The notes beneath the pieces were generated by a model. That model saw only the letters and a program-made list of their open reading frames with translations, ran no database searches and had not been told where the DNA came from. A DNA stretch of 64,000 nucleotides, taken from assembly GCA_964006375.1 (NCBI GenBank), contig OZ023267.1:30033869-30097868 (forward strand). The letters run 5' to 3'. The translations under genes were made by a program, and so were the position numbers. Shown in pieces: positions 24,394 to 35,694 of the stretch (position 1 is its first letter; each line of letters opens with the position of its first letter). This DNA is from Tillus elongatus. Its lineage: Eukaryota > Arthropoda > Insecta > Coleoptera > Cleridae.

Positions 24394-24631
24394 TGCACTG
24401 GATGCCCAGTCTGAAAAGTTGGTTCAGGAAGCCTTAGAAAGGGTAATGAAAGGACGTACCGTATTGACCATTGCTCACAGGTTATCAACCATTCAAAATG
24501 CAAATATCATTGCTGTTTTGTCCAATGGACAGATTGTGGAAAAAGGAACCTACTCTGATTTATTAAATAAAGAAAATGGAGCATTCAAAGAACTTATGAA
24601 ACACCAAACATTTCATGAATCGAAATGTTAA
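24394..24631 (+). CDS. ABCB10: ABCB10 last exon: D-loop, H-loop and stop
   Basis: The acceptor is TTTTCTACAG ending at 24393. The first base completes the Ser codon of the SALD D-loop. [20 protein letters not shown] contains the switch histidine (24476-24478), followed by [20 protein letters not shown]. The protein ends [10 protein letters not shown] and TAA at 24629-24631. The end position relative to the family is normal. Confidence 0.96.
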
Positions 24632-24676
24632 CAAAAACTACTTAAACTAGAGAACAATATATTAAGAGAAATAAGA

Positions 24677-24682
24677 AATAAA
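24677..24682 (+). promoter_or_regulatory. candidate poly(A) signal of ABCB10
   Basis: AATAAA 46 bases after the stop codon. A second AATAAA is at 24743-24748. No other gene on this strand uses them. Confidence 0.6.
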
Positions 24683-24984
24683 TTTTATATTTATAATTCA
24701 TATTTATTATTCCAGATTTTTACATTTTTGTCTCATATATTTAATAAATTGTTTTTGTTAATTGTTCAAATTTATTTATTTACTCCTAAATCTGTTGTAT
24801 TTCCATATGTTTAGCTTCATTGTGTATTTGTGTCAAATAATTTTTGATTAGCTCAACTGAAAATATTGTTTCTAATATATTTATTGTAGTTGTCGTTACC
24901 AATAGTTAGTAATGCAATCTGTGCAGAGAAATAGAATGCCTTGGAAATGAAACGTTTTACCAAAATTAATTCGATAAAAAAAAA

Positions 24985-26427
24985 GATTGTCTTGTTTTGA
25001 GGCAGTTCTGTATGGTTGTATCTATCCTGCTGTGAAGTGTCGCTTGTCACAATACCAGCATGGGTTTATGGAGGGGCACTCAACACTGACGAATTTATCC
25101 CTGTTCACACAGTATGTAAGTGAAGCTTTGGATCGACGGGGTCAGGTGGATGTCATTTATACAGACTTCTCCAAAGCGTTCGATCGTGTTGACCACTCGA
25201 CACTTTTGTACAAGCTGCATTTGGCAGGCCTTGATGGACGGCTGATAGAATTCTTTCGATCCTACTTGACTAACCGTGTGCAATATGTTTTTTATAATGG
25301 ATTTAAGTCTGAACCCTTCACTGCTGGCTCCGGCATTCCACAGGGTTCCAATCTTGGCCTGCTCCTCTTTTTGTTATTTATCAACGGCATAAGCTCTGTA
25401 ATTTCTGGTCATCATCTATTATTTGCTGATGATCTCAAATTATACTCTAGTGTTCACGGTATTGGTGACTGTTCAAGACTCCAGGTGGACCTTGACAACT
25501 TGCAGCTGTGGTGTGTTGAGAACAGACTTGAATTAAATGTCTCGAAGTGCAAAGTGATGACATACACTAGAAAAACCAGCCGTATAGCTTTTCCATACAA
25601 TGTGGATAGTGCCATTGGCTAGGACTGAAACGCACAAAGATTTTCGCATTTTTTTATGATGAACATTTAAGTTTCACTGGACATATTCAAACAATCACAG
25701 CATCTTGTTTGAGGTTGATGGGTTTCATTATGAGGAATAGCAGATCATTTTCCAATTTGGATAGCTTGAAAATTCTCTAGTTTGCCTATATTCGATCGAG
25801 GCTTGAATATTGTAGCTTGGTTTTTGATCCCTTTTATAGTGTTCATATTGGTGCTCTGGAAGATGTTCAGCGTAAGTTTTTAAAACACCTTGTATATATG
25901 GCATCTGGTACCTATCCACAGTGGGGATGCGATCATGGCCAATTGCTGATGCAAACTGGCATACCCAGTTTGTATTCACGTAGAAAAGTTGCATCTGTGA
26001 TGTTCCTGCATAACTTGTTTCATGGTAAAGTTGATTGTCCAGACTTATTAATGCAATTACATTTCTCAGTTCCACAGGCTGCATCTAGAGTGATGAGAGT
26101 GTTTAAGCCTCCAATACCAAGGACTAACTCGTATATGAAATCACCTGTGTATACAATGAGCTCTGACTTTAATGACATTGCAAACTTGTGCGACTTCTAT
26201 TCAGATAAGGCTGCAGTTATTCGTAGGGTGGCTATATCTTACTTTGTCAGTTATTAAGGCCGTTATATGTACTGTTTTGTGGAATTTCTGCCTTGTGATG
26301 TTTTGCACAGTATTTTAGTTTTGTTTTAGAAGTATTTTTTGTTCATATTGTTACATATTGTTCTTTTTGTTTGGTGCCCTATTAATGGGATTATCCTGTT
26401 GGGCATGTATTCAATAAATAAATATGT
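24985..26427 (+). pseudogene. LINE-F: 5'-truncated RT retrotransposon
   Basis: Frame 24987-25622 begins SCFEAVLYGCIYPAVKCRLS and carries QHGFMEGHSTLTNL, YTDFSKAFDRVDHSTLLYKL, GIPQGSNLGLLLFLLFING and the FADDLKLY catalytic box, ending in a stop. After frameshifts the thumb follows (VMFLHNLFHGKVDCPDLLMQ, to 26257). The 3' end is ATTCAATAAATAAATATGTA. It lies just downstream of ABCB10 in the same orientation. Confidence 0.88.
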
Positions 26428-26454
26428 AATACGGTTGCGCCAAAATATACAGTA

Positions 26455-26640
26455 CTGAAATATAGAAGTATATTATTACTTATACATTATTATTTCTATA
26501 GAATACATGTTCAAAATGTGCGCGTCATTGTGCTGTAGGCACTGTTCATAACAGTCGCACAGATTTTCAAACATGTTCGAGATCACAGGTTCCTGCATAT
26601 TCCTGAAAAACAAGACGATCTTCTCACATAGTGAGTTAAC
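26455..26640 (-). pseudogene. DDE transposase C-terminal fragment
   Basis: The minus strand gives NMQEPVISNMFENLCDCYEQ and HNDAHILNMYS, which resemble the last residues of insect IS630/mariner-like transposases. It may be the separated end of the transposase at 28690-29649, split by LINE-G. Confidence 0.5.
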
Positions 26641-26699
26641 ACATGATACAAATAACTAGAGATACGAAAGCCGTGGTATACAGAGACTCTTAGGTTATT

Positions 26700-28680
26700 G
26701 AAACAAATGAAGCAAAAGGCTCGTGTGAAATTCTGCTTCTGGAAATGCTTCACTTAGAGATTACTATTGTCAGATGAGGAATTATTATAACTTTGCCGTA
26801 TGGGAGGAGAGAAAGTGTTATTCAGGCAGTCTTTAGATGAGAGGGCAGGAAATTCTAAAAAACTCTGGTCTTTTTTGAAAAAGTGGGGTGTAGCTGCCAA
26901 CTCCACACAATCTATCCCTTGTGTCATTTTTTCTGCGGATGCTTTCAATAACTATTTTACTCTTCTGTCTAAGGGCCTTCCCTCACTGTTGGTAACTGAC
27001 TATCATGTCTTACAGACGATGTTACCGATGATTGTATAACCTTTTCTGCTGTCTCCTGTGAGGTGGTGAGAGACCTCATCATCAAGCAGAAGTCATCTTG
27101 TATTGGGTTTGATGGTGTCAGTGGAAGGATGTTGCAGTTAACTGTTGATTTCTGTGCTGCTCCTTTGACACATATTATAAATTACTCTGTGGAATGTGGT
27201 GTGTTTCCTGACTTGTGGAAGGTCTCAGTGGGTATACCGACCTCGAAGAATAACTCTCCAAAGTCACTAAGTGACTTTCGTAATATAAACTTGCAATCTG
27301 TGCCTTCTAAAATTGCTGAAGGTGTAATTAACAAACAGTTATCTGAATTTGCTGAAAGTATTATACCTTCTCAACAGTCTGCCTTTAAACACGGTCATAG
27401 CTCATCAACTGTCCTACTTTCTGTAGTTAATGATATTCTTACTCATCAGAATCAGGGCTATGTTACTGCTGTAGTTATGCTGGATATGACGAAGGCCTTT
27501 GATTCTGTTGATCATTCTCTTTTACTTGCTAAATTAATGAGTTATGGAGTTTCTGGTCGCCTTTTACAATGGTTTGCCAGCTACCTTAGTGGTCGATCGC
27601 AGATGGTGAGACTTGATGATGGTGCTTATTCTGAGCTCCGGTGAGTATCGGTGGGGGTGCCTCAAAGATCAATACTTGGTCCAATTCTGTTCAACTTGTT
27701 TACCGCTGATGCGAATAGCATTCCTCTACTGTCTCTGTTTTGCAGACGATATGCAATTATATATTCCTCTTAGATGAACAGATTGGGCGGTTAAATGGAG
27801 ACCTGCAGAGAGTTCAGAAGTGGGTGTGGAGCAACAACCTCCGCTTCAATCCTGATAAGTGCAATTTTCTCATTCGTGGCACCTCCTATAATGTTCGACA
27901 GGTCCGCAGTCTTCGACTGTCTGTGTTGCTTGAGCCTGGTGCCTTGTCCCCTTCGGATAATCCCAGAAATTTGGGATTGATACTGGATGGGAACCTGCAG
28001 TTCTCCAGACATGTGGACCATCTCCGCCGCTCTGCGTTATATAGACTGCGACACCTGTATAAGTACCGTGATTGTCTTCCCCAGGATGCACGTAAACTTT
28101 TGGTGAACTCACTAATCCTGTCACTGTTCACATATGGTGATTGTGTGTATGGTACTTACCTGACGCGTCTGGACGGGTACCGTATCCAGAAGGTGCAGAA
28201 TTGGTGTGTGAGATTTGTTCTCCACATACCCCGTTTTGCTCACGTTACGCCGTACATGCGGTCACTGGACTGGCTGAACATGCAGGAAAGGAGACTTGTT
28301 CACTATGCCACCTTAGTAATCAAGGTGGTTCAGGAAAGGAAACCTGGCTACCTATATGACTGTGTCAGCCTTCAAACTGATGTACATGACAGACTCCTGC
28401 GTGGCACGAGTTACTTGACTGTTCCTATACATAGAGCTGCAAGTTTTAAAAGATCCTTTTGTTACTTAATATCTTACCTATTCAATTATCTGCATAGAAA
28501 GGGTATACTTCCCTTTCAATAAGGGCTGTAAGATATGCTTTGGGACGGAGTCTGTTAGCTGGGACACATGAACTTGATATTACCCTGTTTTAATTATTTT
28601 CTGTAACTGGATATGTTGAAAAACAGTTCGCTGAACATGTCAATTTGTATTGTGAGTGCAATAAATATTATTATTATTAT
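26700..28680 (+). pseudogene. LINE-G copy 1: RT ORF in pieces
   Basis: Segments: KLWSFLKKWGVAANST (pre-RT), SSCIGFDGVSGRMLQL, VSVGIPTSKNNSPKSLSDFR, MLDMTKAFDSVDHSLLLAKL (catalytic Asp), GVPQRSILGPILFNLFTAD (QGS changed to QRS). The catalytic double-Asp box is destroyed by a deletion near 27745. A long open frame (27740-28522) holds NNLRFNPDKCNFLI and NLGLILDGNLQFSRHV. The 3' end has AATAAATATTATTATTATTA. A deleted second copy lies at 32334-32880. Confidence 0.88.
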
Positions 28681-28689
28681 TATTATTAT

Positions 28690-29649
28690 ATGATAATGAG
28701 GCTACCTATTTTTAGAAGACTTTCTCCTTTAACATACTCCATAGGTAGGTATCCGCTGGTGTAAGATCAGGGGAATGTGATTGGTAGTTGAAATTATAAC
28801 CGCGAAGAATGATTGCTCATTCAAAAGTTTCCTGCAGCATTTCTATCGAGTGTAGAGCGGTGTGACTGGTGGTCCTGTCCTGTCGAAACCGCTGTCTTTC
28901 CATGCAAAGGTTCCTGGCATGACAAAACCTTCTAAAGTCCCGGACAAATGGTGTTACCACCATGTTTCTATAACGTTCCTGGGTAACAGTAAGAGGTTTA
29001 CCATCACCATCCTCAATGAAATACGGACAGTGTGCTGACACTGCAGACCATATCGTCAAGCGGACACTATTCAGCGGTTTTTGGATAATAATGTCTGGCT
29101 TCTCGAAACCAAACAAGCGAGTTGTTTGCTTATTGATATAACCCTCCGAGTGAATGTGACTTTCGTCTCAGAACCAGAGATTATGCATGAAATCTGGATC
29201 CTCGTACACCTTAGCCAAAACTTGTTCACAATATACAACCCTGGCATGCATATCTTGGTATGTCAGTCGCTGTACCTGAATTCGGTACGGAAATCCACTT
29301 ACGTCTTTGAACAAACGCCCAAGCGGCGTATTGCTGATATTCAACTTCAATTAAGTTCGCCGAAAACTTCGGTTCAGTGATTCCAAAACTTGATTGACAA
29401 CACGCCCATGGTTCTCATTTGTTCTCACAGTTACTGGCGTACCAGCCCTTACCTTCCGTTGGCACAATACACTGCTAGTACGACGAAATGTCTCAATAAT
29501 AGAAAGCATAACTGCATTGGTTGGTGCCTCTATCAAATTGTTCGCGAAATTGTTCAGTCATTAACTTCAAACTTGGTCCACCTTGTTTACCATTTCCGTA
29601 CGATCGAAAATAATGCTCAACAATAAACACTTTCTTCAATCGTGAGACC
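28690..29649 (-). pseudogene. DDE transposase fossil, copy 1
   Basis: Nearly whole insect transposase in several frames, reading down from 29649: VFIVEHYFRSYGNGKQGGPS, RAGTPVTVRTNENHGRVVNQ, RLFKDVSGFPYRIQVQRLTY, NLWFSDESHIHSEG (first catalytic Asp), FGFEKPDIIIQKPLN, then FRQDRTTSHTALHS (second Asp; the usual GA altered) and SPDLTPADTYLW (third Asp). Stops and frameshifts make it inactive. At 29650 it is cut by LINE-H; its 5' flank resumes at 31915. Confidence 0.86.
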
Positions 29650-30463
29650 AGATTAGAGAAAGAAATATCAGATGAGGTGGTGAACTGCACTGGAGTTCCT
29701 CAGGGGAGTATACTTGGACCCCTACTTTTTATCATTTATATAAATGATATTAATTTTAGTAGAGATTTTGAATATATAAGTTTGTTTGCTGACGACACAT
29801 TGATTGCCTGTACTGGAGACAATGTTGCAAATATGGTTACAAGGATGAATGAAGATCTTGATAGGTTTGCTGCATACCTGCATGTGGACAGACTGGGGTG
29901 GAATACGAATAAAACGAAAGCTTTGTTATTGGGTAGTAAGTATATGCTGAAGAAGATAGATTATAATAATATAACTTTGAGGATTGAAAACAAGATAGAA
30001 TTTGTAAAAGAAATGAAATATTTAGGTTTTATTGTGGATGAGGCACTTGGCTTTAAGAGTCACTCTGAGTACATAAGCAAGAAAATAAGGAAAAAATTAT
30101 TTTTGTTCAGCAGACTCTGTCACAATTTGTCAGTGTTTGCTAGTATCACGGTGTATCACACACTGTTGCAACCTCATTTCGATTACTGGGCTACCTTGCT
30201 TCACGTGATGGATCTGAACTCTCTGAATATGTTACAGAAACTGCAGAATCGTGGAATGCGAATTGTCTTAAAAGTGAGCAGATATACACCTATAAAATTG
30301 TGGCTAGCGACTTTGAACTGGCAATGCGTTGCAGATAGACTGTACTATTTAACGATGATATTTGTTTTCAAACTTGCGAACAATCTGTTGCCCGCCTATT
30401 TCGATTCATTTCTGGTTTTTAACACACATTCACCAATATAATACAAGGGGTGCTGATGGTCTG

Positions 30464-30466
<3 letters not shown>
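29650..30466 (+). pseudogene. LINE-H: RT 5'-truncated, left part
   Basis: Open frame 29677-30441: GVPQGSILGPLLFIIYINDI, FADDTLIACTGD (catalytic pair), LGWNTNKTKALLLGSKYML, VKEMKYLGFIVDEALGFKSH, LQKLQNRGMRIVLKVSRYTP. It is a Jockey/CR1-like LINE, joined at 29649/29650 to transposon sequence ending GTGAGACC; the interrupted site continues as ACCCATTC at 31915, so a short ACC overlap may be the target duplication. The coding sequence continues after the inserted element at 31686. Confidence 0.88.

Positions 30467-30552
<86 letters not shown>
30467..30552. repeat. (TA)n microsatellite, left of hAT-like MITE
   Basis: 86 bp of AT dinucleotides between LINE-H and the nested element. Confidence 0.97.
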
Positions 30553-30556
<4 letters not shown>

Positions 30557-31600
30557 GGTGTGCGAACCCATGTTTTGTTCGAACCGAACTATGAACGAAC
30601 CCAAGCAAATATGTTGCCTCGAACTTCGAACCTCTGAAATAGTATGTCTAAGGTTCACTGTCGAACTTCGAACTACTTAGAAATTCAAAATCGAACATCG
30701 AACTACCCAACATTTTTCAGTGTTCATATATCATTCCTTAAATACAAAATTTAGAAATATTGTAACATATTTGATATGTAAAAGATTCCCACTCTCTTTA
30801 CAAAAAGGAAGGGTTGACAAATTTGCAGGTTGATTGGGTGAAAATGCCTTTCGGTGCTGATCGTTGTAGAGATGGGTCAACGTTAAATCAAAAACACAAA
30901 AACAAAAAATATTTTAAACTTTTTTTAGATTTCTAGATCTATAGATAAGCTCAGTTGTAAATATGTTGTTGTTTGGTATTGGCTAGGCAGTTTTAGCAAA
31001 CAGATTGAGAGGGTTCAAAGTGAGCATGATAGATATAAAATAAACCACTTACAAGTTTGAACTGTCTCCTGAATATTTAACTGTTTTGGCTCACTGTGAA
31101 ATAAGGCATGTTGACACCAGTGTTTTCCAAAGACAATCTGCAATTATCCTCAAATTCTAAAAATTTACGTTACCGATCGCCTTCGAACACCGCCATCATA
31201 ATGTTGTTACTGAAATAGGTGTTGGGAGGCTAGGATATACAAGAAAAATAATTCTGTGATTGCTAAAGGGCTCCGTCGTGTCTCAATGTGTACCATCTAC
31301 TATCAAAAATATGCATGAGTGAAATCTCCTGAAATTACGCAATCGACTCAATGACACCGATAACGAGTTTAAAGCGCCGCTACCGAGTTAAAGGGGCCGC
31401 AACTTCGCTACCTTTGTCAACATTCAATGCCTGTAAAGTGAAATTTCGAAGTATTTTTGAGCAACGAACTTCGAACTATTTTGAAGAATTACATATTACG
31501 AACTTCGAACTACTTCGACATCGCCTGTGCGAACATATTTTCGAACCGAAGGTTCGGTTCGAGTTCGGGTTCGGTTCGGAATTTCGAAGCTTCGCACACC

Positions 31601-31604
<4 letters not shown>
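30553..31604. mobile_element. hAT-like MITE nested in LINE-H
   Basis: A 1,052-bp element with perfect 14-bp terminal inverted repeats TAGAGGTGTGCGAA, a sequence I recognise as hAT-type. Subterminal regions are packed with CGAACTTCGAAC-type palindromes at both ends (30618-30710 and 31465-31580), likely transposase-binding motifs. No transposase gene. Because it sits between TA arrays, the 8-bp target duplication expected for hAT cannot be told from the repeat. Confidence 0.8.

Positions 31605-31685
<81 letters not shown>
31605..31685. repeat. (TA)n microsatellite, right of hAT-like MITE
   Basis: 81 bp of AT dinucleotides directly abutting the right terminal repeat. Confidence 0.97.
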
Positions 31686-31688
<3 letters not shown>

Positions 31689-31914
31689 CCTATACAAGCG
31701 GAGCAATGAAGTCAGTGTTTTTTAGAGGTATCAGAGAGTTTAACAGCTTACCTGATGATTTAAGAAATTGTGGTACATTGGGGTTATTTAGAAGGAAGCT
31801 TTTTCAGTTATTAATGTTGAGAGCACATGTATGATTAATTGTTTTTTTTTTCTCTTAATTGTCGATTTGCTTGTATGTATTATGATTTTCTATATTGAAA
31901 TAAACGTATTATAT
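31686..31914 (+). pseudogene. LINE-H: C-terminal end and 3' tail
   Basis: Resumes the LINE-H ORF after the nested element: TYTSGAMKSVFFRGIREFNS then LPDDLRNCGTLGLFRRKLFQ and a stop near 31832, the common end of Jockey-like RT proteins. TTGAAATAAACG at about 31896-31907 provides an AATAAA. Confidence 0.85.
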
Positions 31915-32333
31915 ACCCATTCTCAACTGTAACATTACACAACAACATTCTTTGCACTACTAAGAACCCAACGCTCCTACAGTCATATGTCAAAAAGCAG
32001 ACATGCGCAGGACAGTGGCGCACAATCCATTATTGTATATTATGGCACATACCGTATTATTCACAATTATTTGCCACATACAAAGAGTAAATACCAGTCC
32101 CCTAACCTAAAGTTACAGGTTTAAAAATTTCAAGTGCGTTATGGTAGCGAACTTTCATTAAATGCACATCAAATTTCAATAGCTCAACTTGCTATTAACC
32201 TAAGGGTCATTAGTCGGGAAACCAGCTTTCTCTTGAACATTTTGAGTTTATTTTTGGAAAATGTTTGCACATTTTCGAACAATAAAGTTGTTGTGATGAA
32301 ATATGGTACATTGTTTCTACTATATAATGCCTG
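31915..32333. repeat. direct repeat, left copy (~419 bp)
   Basis: ACCCATTCTCAACTGTAACA to ATAATGCCTG is closely matched by 34051-34488. The right half (from AAGTGCGTTATGGTAGCGAA) belongs to the MITE-A family; the left half looks like the 5' flank of the DDE transposon copies. Confidence 0.9.
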
Positions 32334-32880
32334 ATTGAAGGTGTAATTAACATGGTGCCTCAAGGATCAATACTTGGTCCAATTCTGTTCAACTTGTTTA
32401 CCGCTGATGTGAATAGCGTTCCTCTACTGTCGACTCTTCACTGTTTTGCAGACGATATGCAATTATATATTCCTCTTAGTGTATCTAATGCTGATGAACA
32501 GATTGGGTGGTTAAATGGAGATCTGCAGAGAGTGCAGATGTGGGCGTGGAGCAACAACCTCAGCTTCAATCCTGAGAAGTGCAATTTTCTCATTCTTGGC
32601 ACCTCCTATAATGTTCTGTTCTTATACATAGAGCTGCAAGTTTTAAAAGATCCTTTTGTTGCCTAATATCTTACCTATTCAATTATCTGCATAGAAAGGG
32701 TATAACTTCCCTTTCAATAAGGGCTGTAAAATATGCTTTGGAACAGAGTCTGTTAGCTGAGACACATGAACTTGATATTACCCTGTTTTAAATTTTTTTT
32801 GTAGCTGGATATGTTGAAAAACATTTCGCTGAACATGTCCATTTTTACTGTGAGGCTAATGAGGCTACCTATTTTTAGAA
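32334..32880 (+). pseudogene. LINE-G copy 2, internally deleted
   Basis: GTGTAATTAACATGGTGCCTCAAGG joins parts that are ~320 bp apart in copy 1 (27332 and 27656). It keeps GSILGPILFNLFTADVNSVP, an intact CFADDMQLY box and NNLSFNPEKCNFLI. A second deletion at ATAATGTTC/TGTTC jumps to the C-terminus. It ends with the same AATGAGGCTACCTATTTTTA flank as copy 1. Confidence 0.88.
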
Positions 32881-33162
32881 CCACCACGCACATGGCGTCG
32901 AGTGCAGTGCAACAATAATATGCTGTCGTACAGTGGAGTTTGACGTTTCATCACATCTTATACCCTCTTAACAAATTACGTATTTTACTAATAGTTAAGT
33001 GCATACAGTTGGAAGTAATTTTTTAAGATCAGAATACTATACTGTGATTATGTGACATGATGATCAATGAAATAGGAGGGGGCGGGGCATATGCGCATTA
33101 TCATATCTTGTATTATTATATCATGGCATTAACAGTTCTGGGTAAGTGTGTGCTGCTGAAGA
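32881..33162. other. ~280-bp segment absent from the paralogous copy
   Basis: In copy 1 CTATTTTTAGAA runs straight into GACTTTCTCC (28704-28725). Here ~280 bp starting CCACCACGCACATGGCGTCG and ending GTGTGCTGCTGAA separates them. It is either an insertion here or a deletion in copy 1. No ORF. Confidence 0.7.
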
Positions 33163-34050
33163 CTTTCTCCTTTAACATACTCCATAGGTAGGTATCCGGT
33201 GGTGTAAGATCAGGGGAATGTGATTGATAGTTGAAATTAGAACCGCAAAAAAAGATGCGTCCTTCAAAAGTGTCCTGCAGCAATGCTATCGAGGGTACAG
33301 CGGTGTGACTGGTCGCCCCATCCTGTTGAAATCACTGTCTTTCAATCCAAAGGTTACTGGCACGACAAAACCTTCTGAGATTCCGGACAAATGGCATGTT
33401 TCTATAATGTTCCTGGGTAACAGTAAGAGGTTTGCCATCACCATCCTCAATGAAAACGGAGCAATCACACCGTGTGCTGACACTGCACACCATATCGTCA
33501 CATGGTCACTATGCAGCGGTTTTTGGATAATAATGTCTGGCTTCTCGAAACCCTCCTTCCGAGTGAATGTGACTTTCGTCGGAGAACCACACATTATGCA
33601 AGAAATCTGGATCCTCGTACACCCAAGTCAAAACTTGTCCATAATATACAACCCTGGCATGCATATCTTGGTTGGTCAATCGCTGTCCAACCTGAATTTG
33701 ATACAGAAATCCACTTACGTCTTTGAACAAACGCCGAAGCGACCTATTGCTGATATTTAACTTGAATGATGTTCGCCGAAGACTTCGATTCAGTGATTCC
33801 AAAACCTGATTGATGACACTTCCATCGTACTCATTTGTTCTCAGTTACTAGCCTACCAGCCCTTCCCTTCCGTTGGCACAATACACTGCCAGTACGATGA
33901 AATTTCTCAACAATAGAAAGCATAACTACGTTGGTTGGTGCCCCTATCAAATTGTTTCATCACTAACTTCAAACTTTGTCCACCTTGTTTGCCATTTCCG
34001 AACGATCGAAAATAATGCTCAACAATAAACACTTTTTCTTAAATTGTGAG
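33163..34050 (-). pseudogene. DDE transposase fossil, copy 2
   Basis: Paralogue of 28690-29649 on the same strand. From 33802 down: ESLNRSLRRTSFKLNISNRS, RLFKDVSGFLYQIQVGQRLT, NVWFSDESHIHSEG (first catalytic Asp), then in other frames GFEKPDIIIQKPLHSDHVTI and CAVSAHGVIAPF. The second Asp block is lost in frameshifts near 33300; a third-Asp block is recognisable near 33200. It ends in GTGAGACC at 34046-34053, where copy 1 is cut by LINE-H. Confidence 0.86.
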
Positions 34051-34488
34051 ACCCATTCTCAACTATAACATCACACAACAACGTTCTTTGCACTACTAAG
34101 AAACTTTCTTTGCACTACTAAGAACACAACGCTGCTACAGTCATATGCCATATGTCAAAAAGCAAACATGCCCATGGCGCGTAATTAATCATTGTATATT
34201 ATGCCACATATCATATTACACAATCATTCGCCACATACAAAGGGTAAATACCAGTCCCCTAACCTAAAGTTACACGTTTAAAAATTTCAAGTGCGTTATG
34301 GTAGCGAACTTTCATTAAATGCATCAAATTTCAATAGCTCAATTTGCTATTAACCTAAGGGTCGTTAGCCGGGAAACCAGTTTTCTCTTGAACATTAAAA
34401 GTTTATTTTTGGAAAATGTTTGCACATTTTCAAACAATAAAGTTGTTGTGATGAAATATGGTACATTGTTTCTACTACATAATGCCTG
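34051..34488. repeat. direct repeat, right copy (~438 bp)
   Basis: Second copy of 31915-32333, with one extra short duplication (CTTTGCACTACTAAGAA, ~34084-34113). Its MITE-A part continues to the GCTGCATCCAGACTTTT terminus near 34570, which the left copy lacks. Confidence 0.9.
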
Positions 34489-34601
34489 TTTTCATTTAAA
34501 AAAATACATATTTGTTATCAAAAACATTTTAATGAAAATTCACTACCACTTGCTGCATCCAGACTTTTCCTTATTTGTACTGTTTTATTTTTATTTATTT
34601 A

Positions 34602-34778
34602 GGCGCCCTCGTGGCGCAGGTTGCTAGGTGCCAGCCTGCTTAGCGAGAGGTCCCGGGTTCGATTCCTGGGCGAGCCAACGAGAAGTTAACTTTGTCTGGA
34701 AAATAAAAATAGCGAATGATGGGAAATGAATGTGCTAATGGCCTGAGATGCCGCAGCCAATAATATTATTAAAAAAAG
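34602..34778 (+). mobile_element. tRNA-derived SINE, copy 1
   Basis: The head GCCCTCGTGGCGCAGG...GGTTCGATTCC is tRNA-like, with polymerase III A-box (TGGCGCAGGTTGCTAGG) and a perfect B-box (GGTTCGATTCC). A ~100-bp unrelated body ends GAGATGCCGCAGCCAATAAT and ATTATTAAAAAAAG. A similar unit is at 56873-57045. Flanking TTTTTATTTA on both sides is a likely target duplication. The tail and second copy argue against a functional tRNA gene. Confidence 0.85.
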
Positions 34779-35694
34779 AAATAATTTTTATTTAACTAAA
34801 TGGGATATGTGCTACAAGCAGTTCTCCAGCTTGGCGTTCTGCTGGATGATATCCGGAATGTCAATAAACGTGACACATGTATCTCTGTAGACTCTTAATG
34901 TAGTCCACGTGGGTCGGTTTATAATTTTTGTCTAGCAGGTTGCAGTTTTTGAGCAGACCACCACCACCAATTTCTTCTGTAAGTGATATAGAAACACTTA
35001 CAATATAAAATACCATTCTTAAACCCTAGGCCCTATAAGCAGATTTCTACAAGTTGCTTTTGTGGCGCTCAGCCTGATAAAAAAAAATCTGGTACAGAAT
35101 ACAGAAGAATACAAACGAATTTTGCCAATCGTGTATAGGAGACAGCACATGAAGATAAGGAGACATTGAATAAAAAAATCTCGTGGGTGATGAAATTTTA
35201 TTCTTTCTTATTTTATTGCACAGACACTTGTAAAAAAATACATTTTCTCTAAAACTTAAATGGTGTAGGAAAATATTAATACATTATTATATATAAATGT
35301 TCACCCAAATATCTTATGATTACATGAATTTTCTAATGTAAATACTATTTACGTTCTATTAAATATAAACAATTGACAATAATTAAGAAAAAAACAACAT
35401 ACATATAAAAATATTTTTATTTCCTTTACTTTTCTAATAAGGCCCCTCCAGAATTTTGTTACGAACTTAAGTTTGCATTTTTATATTAGATTATTTATTT
35501 TCTTGCAGTTGTGAAGCGCTTTATTATAAATTGGTAACCTTACATCAGTCAAGCCACATTTTTGACAGAAAATATCAATTTTCTTTATTATAAACCGCTT
35601 TTGTTGTTTTTATCCATAATAATCATAGGTAACTTGAGCTATTATATCTTATATATGTTTCCTAATTCTAATTTTTTAAGTGCAGTATTCGTAT
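34779..35694. other. intergenic / 3' region of the synthetase gene
   Basis: Contains the probable 3' UTR of the minus-strand synthetase (35520-35694). The segment 34806-34985 has higher GC and a short open minus frame ([20 protein letters not shown] then stop) that I cannot assign. The rest is AT-rich. Confidence 0.4.
35584..35589 (-). promoter_or_regulatory. candidate poly(A) signal of the acyl-CoA synthetase gene
   Basis: AATAAA on the minus strand about 105 bases after the stop codon. Another is at 35520-35525. Confidence 0.5.

Noticed and set aside
34602..34680. A tRNA gene
   Set aside because: The tRNA-like head is fused to a SINE body and A-rich tail, and a second copy has the same body with a target duplication.
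34806..34985. Possible small exon on the minus strand ending in a stop
   Set aside because: Frame changes midway, no convincing acceptor and no recognised family; left unassigned.
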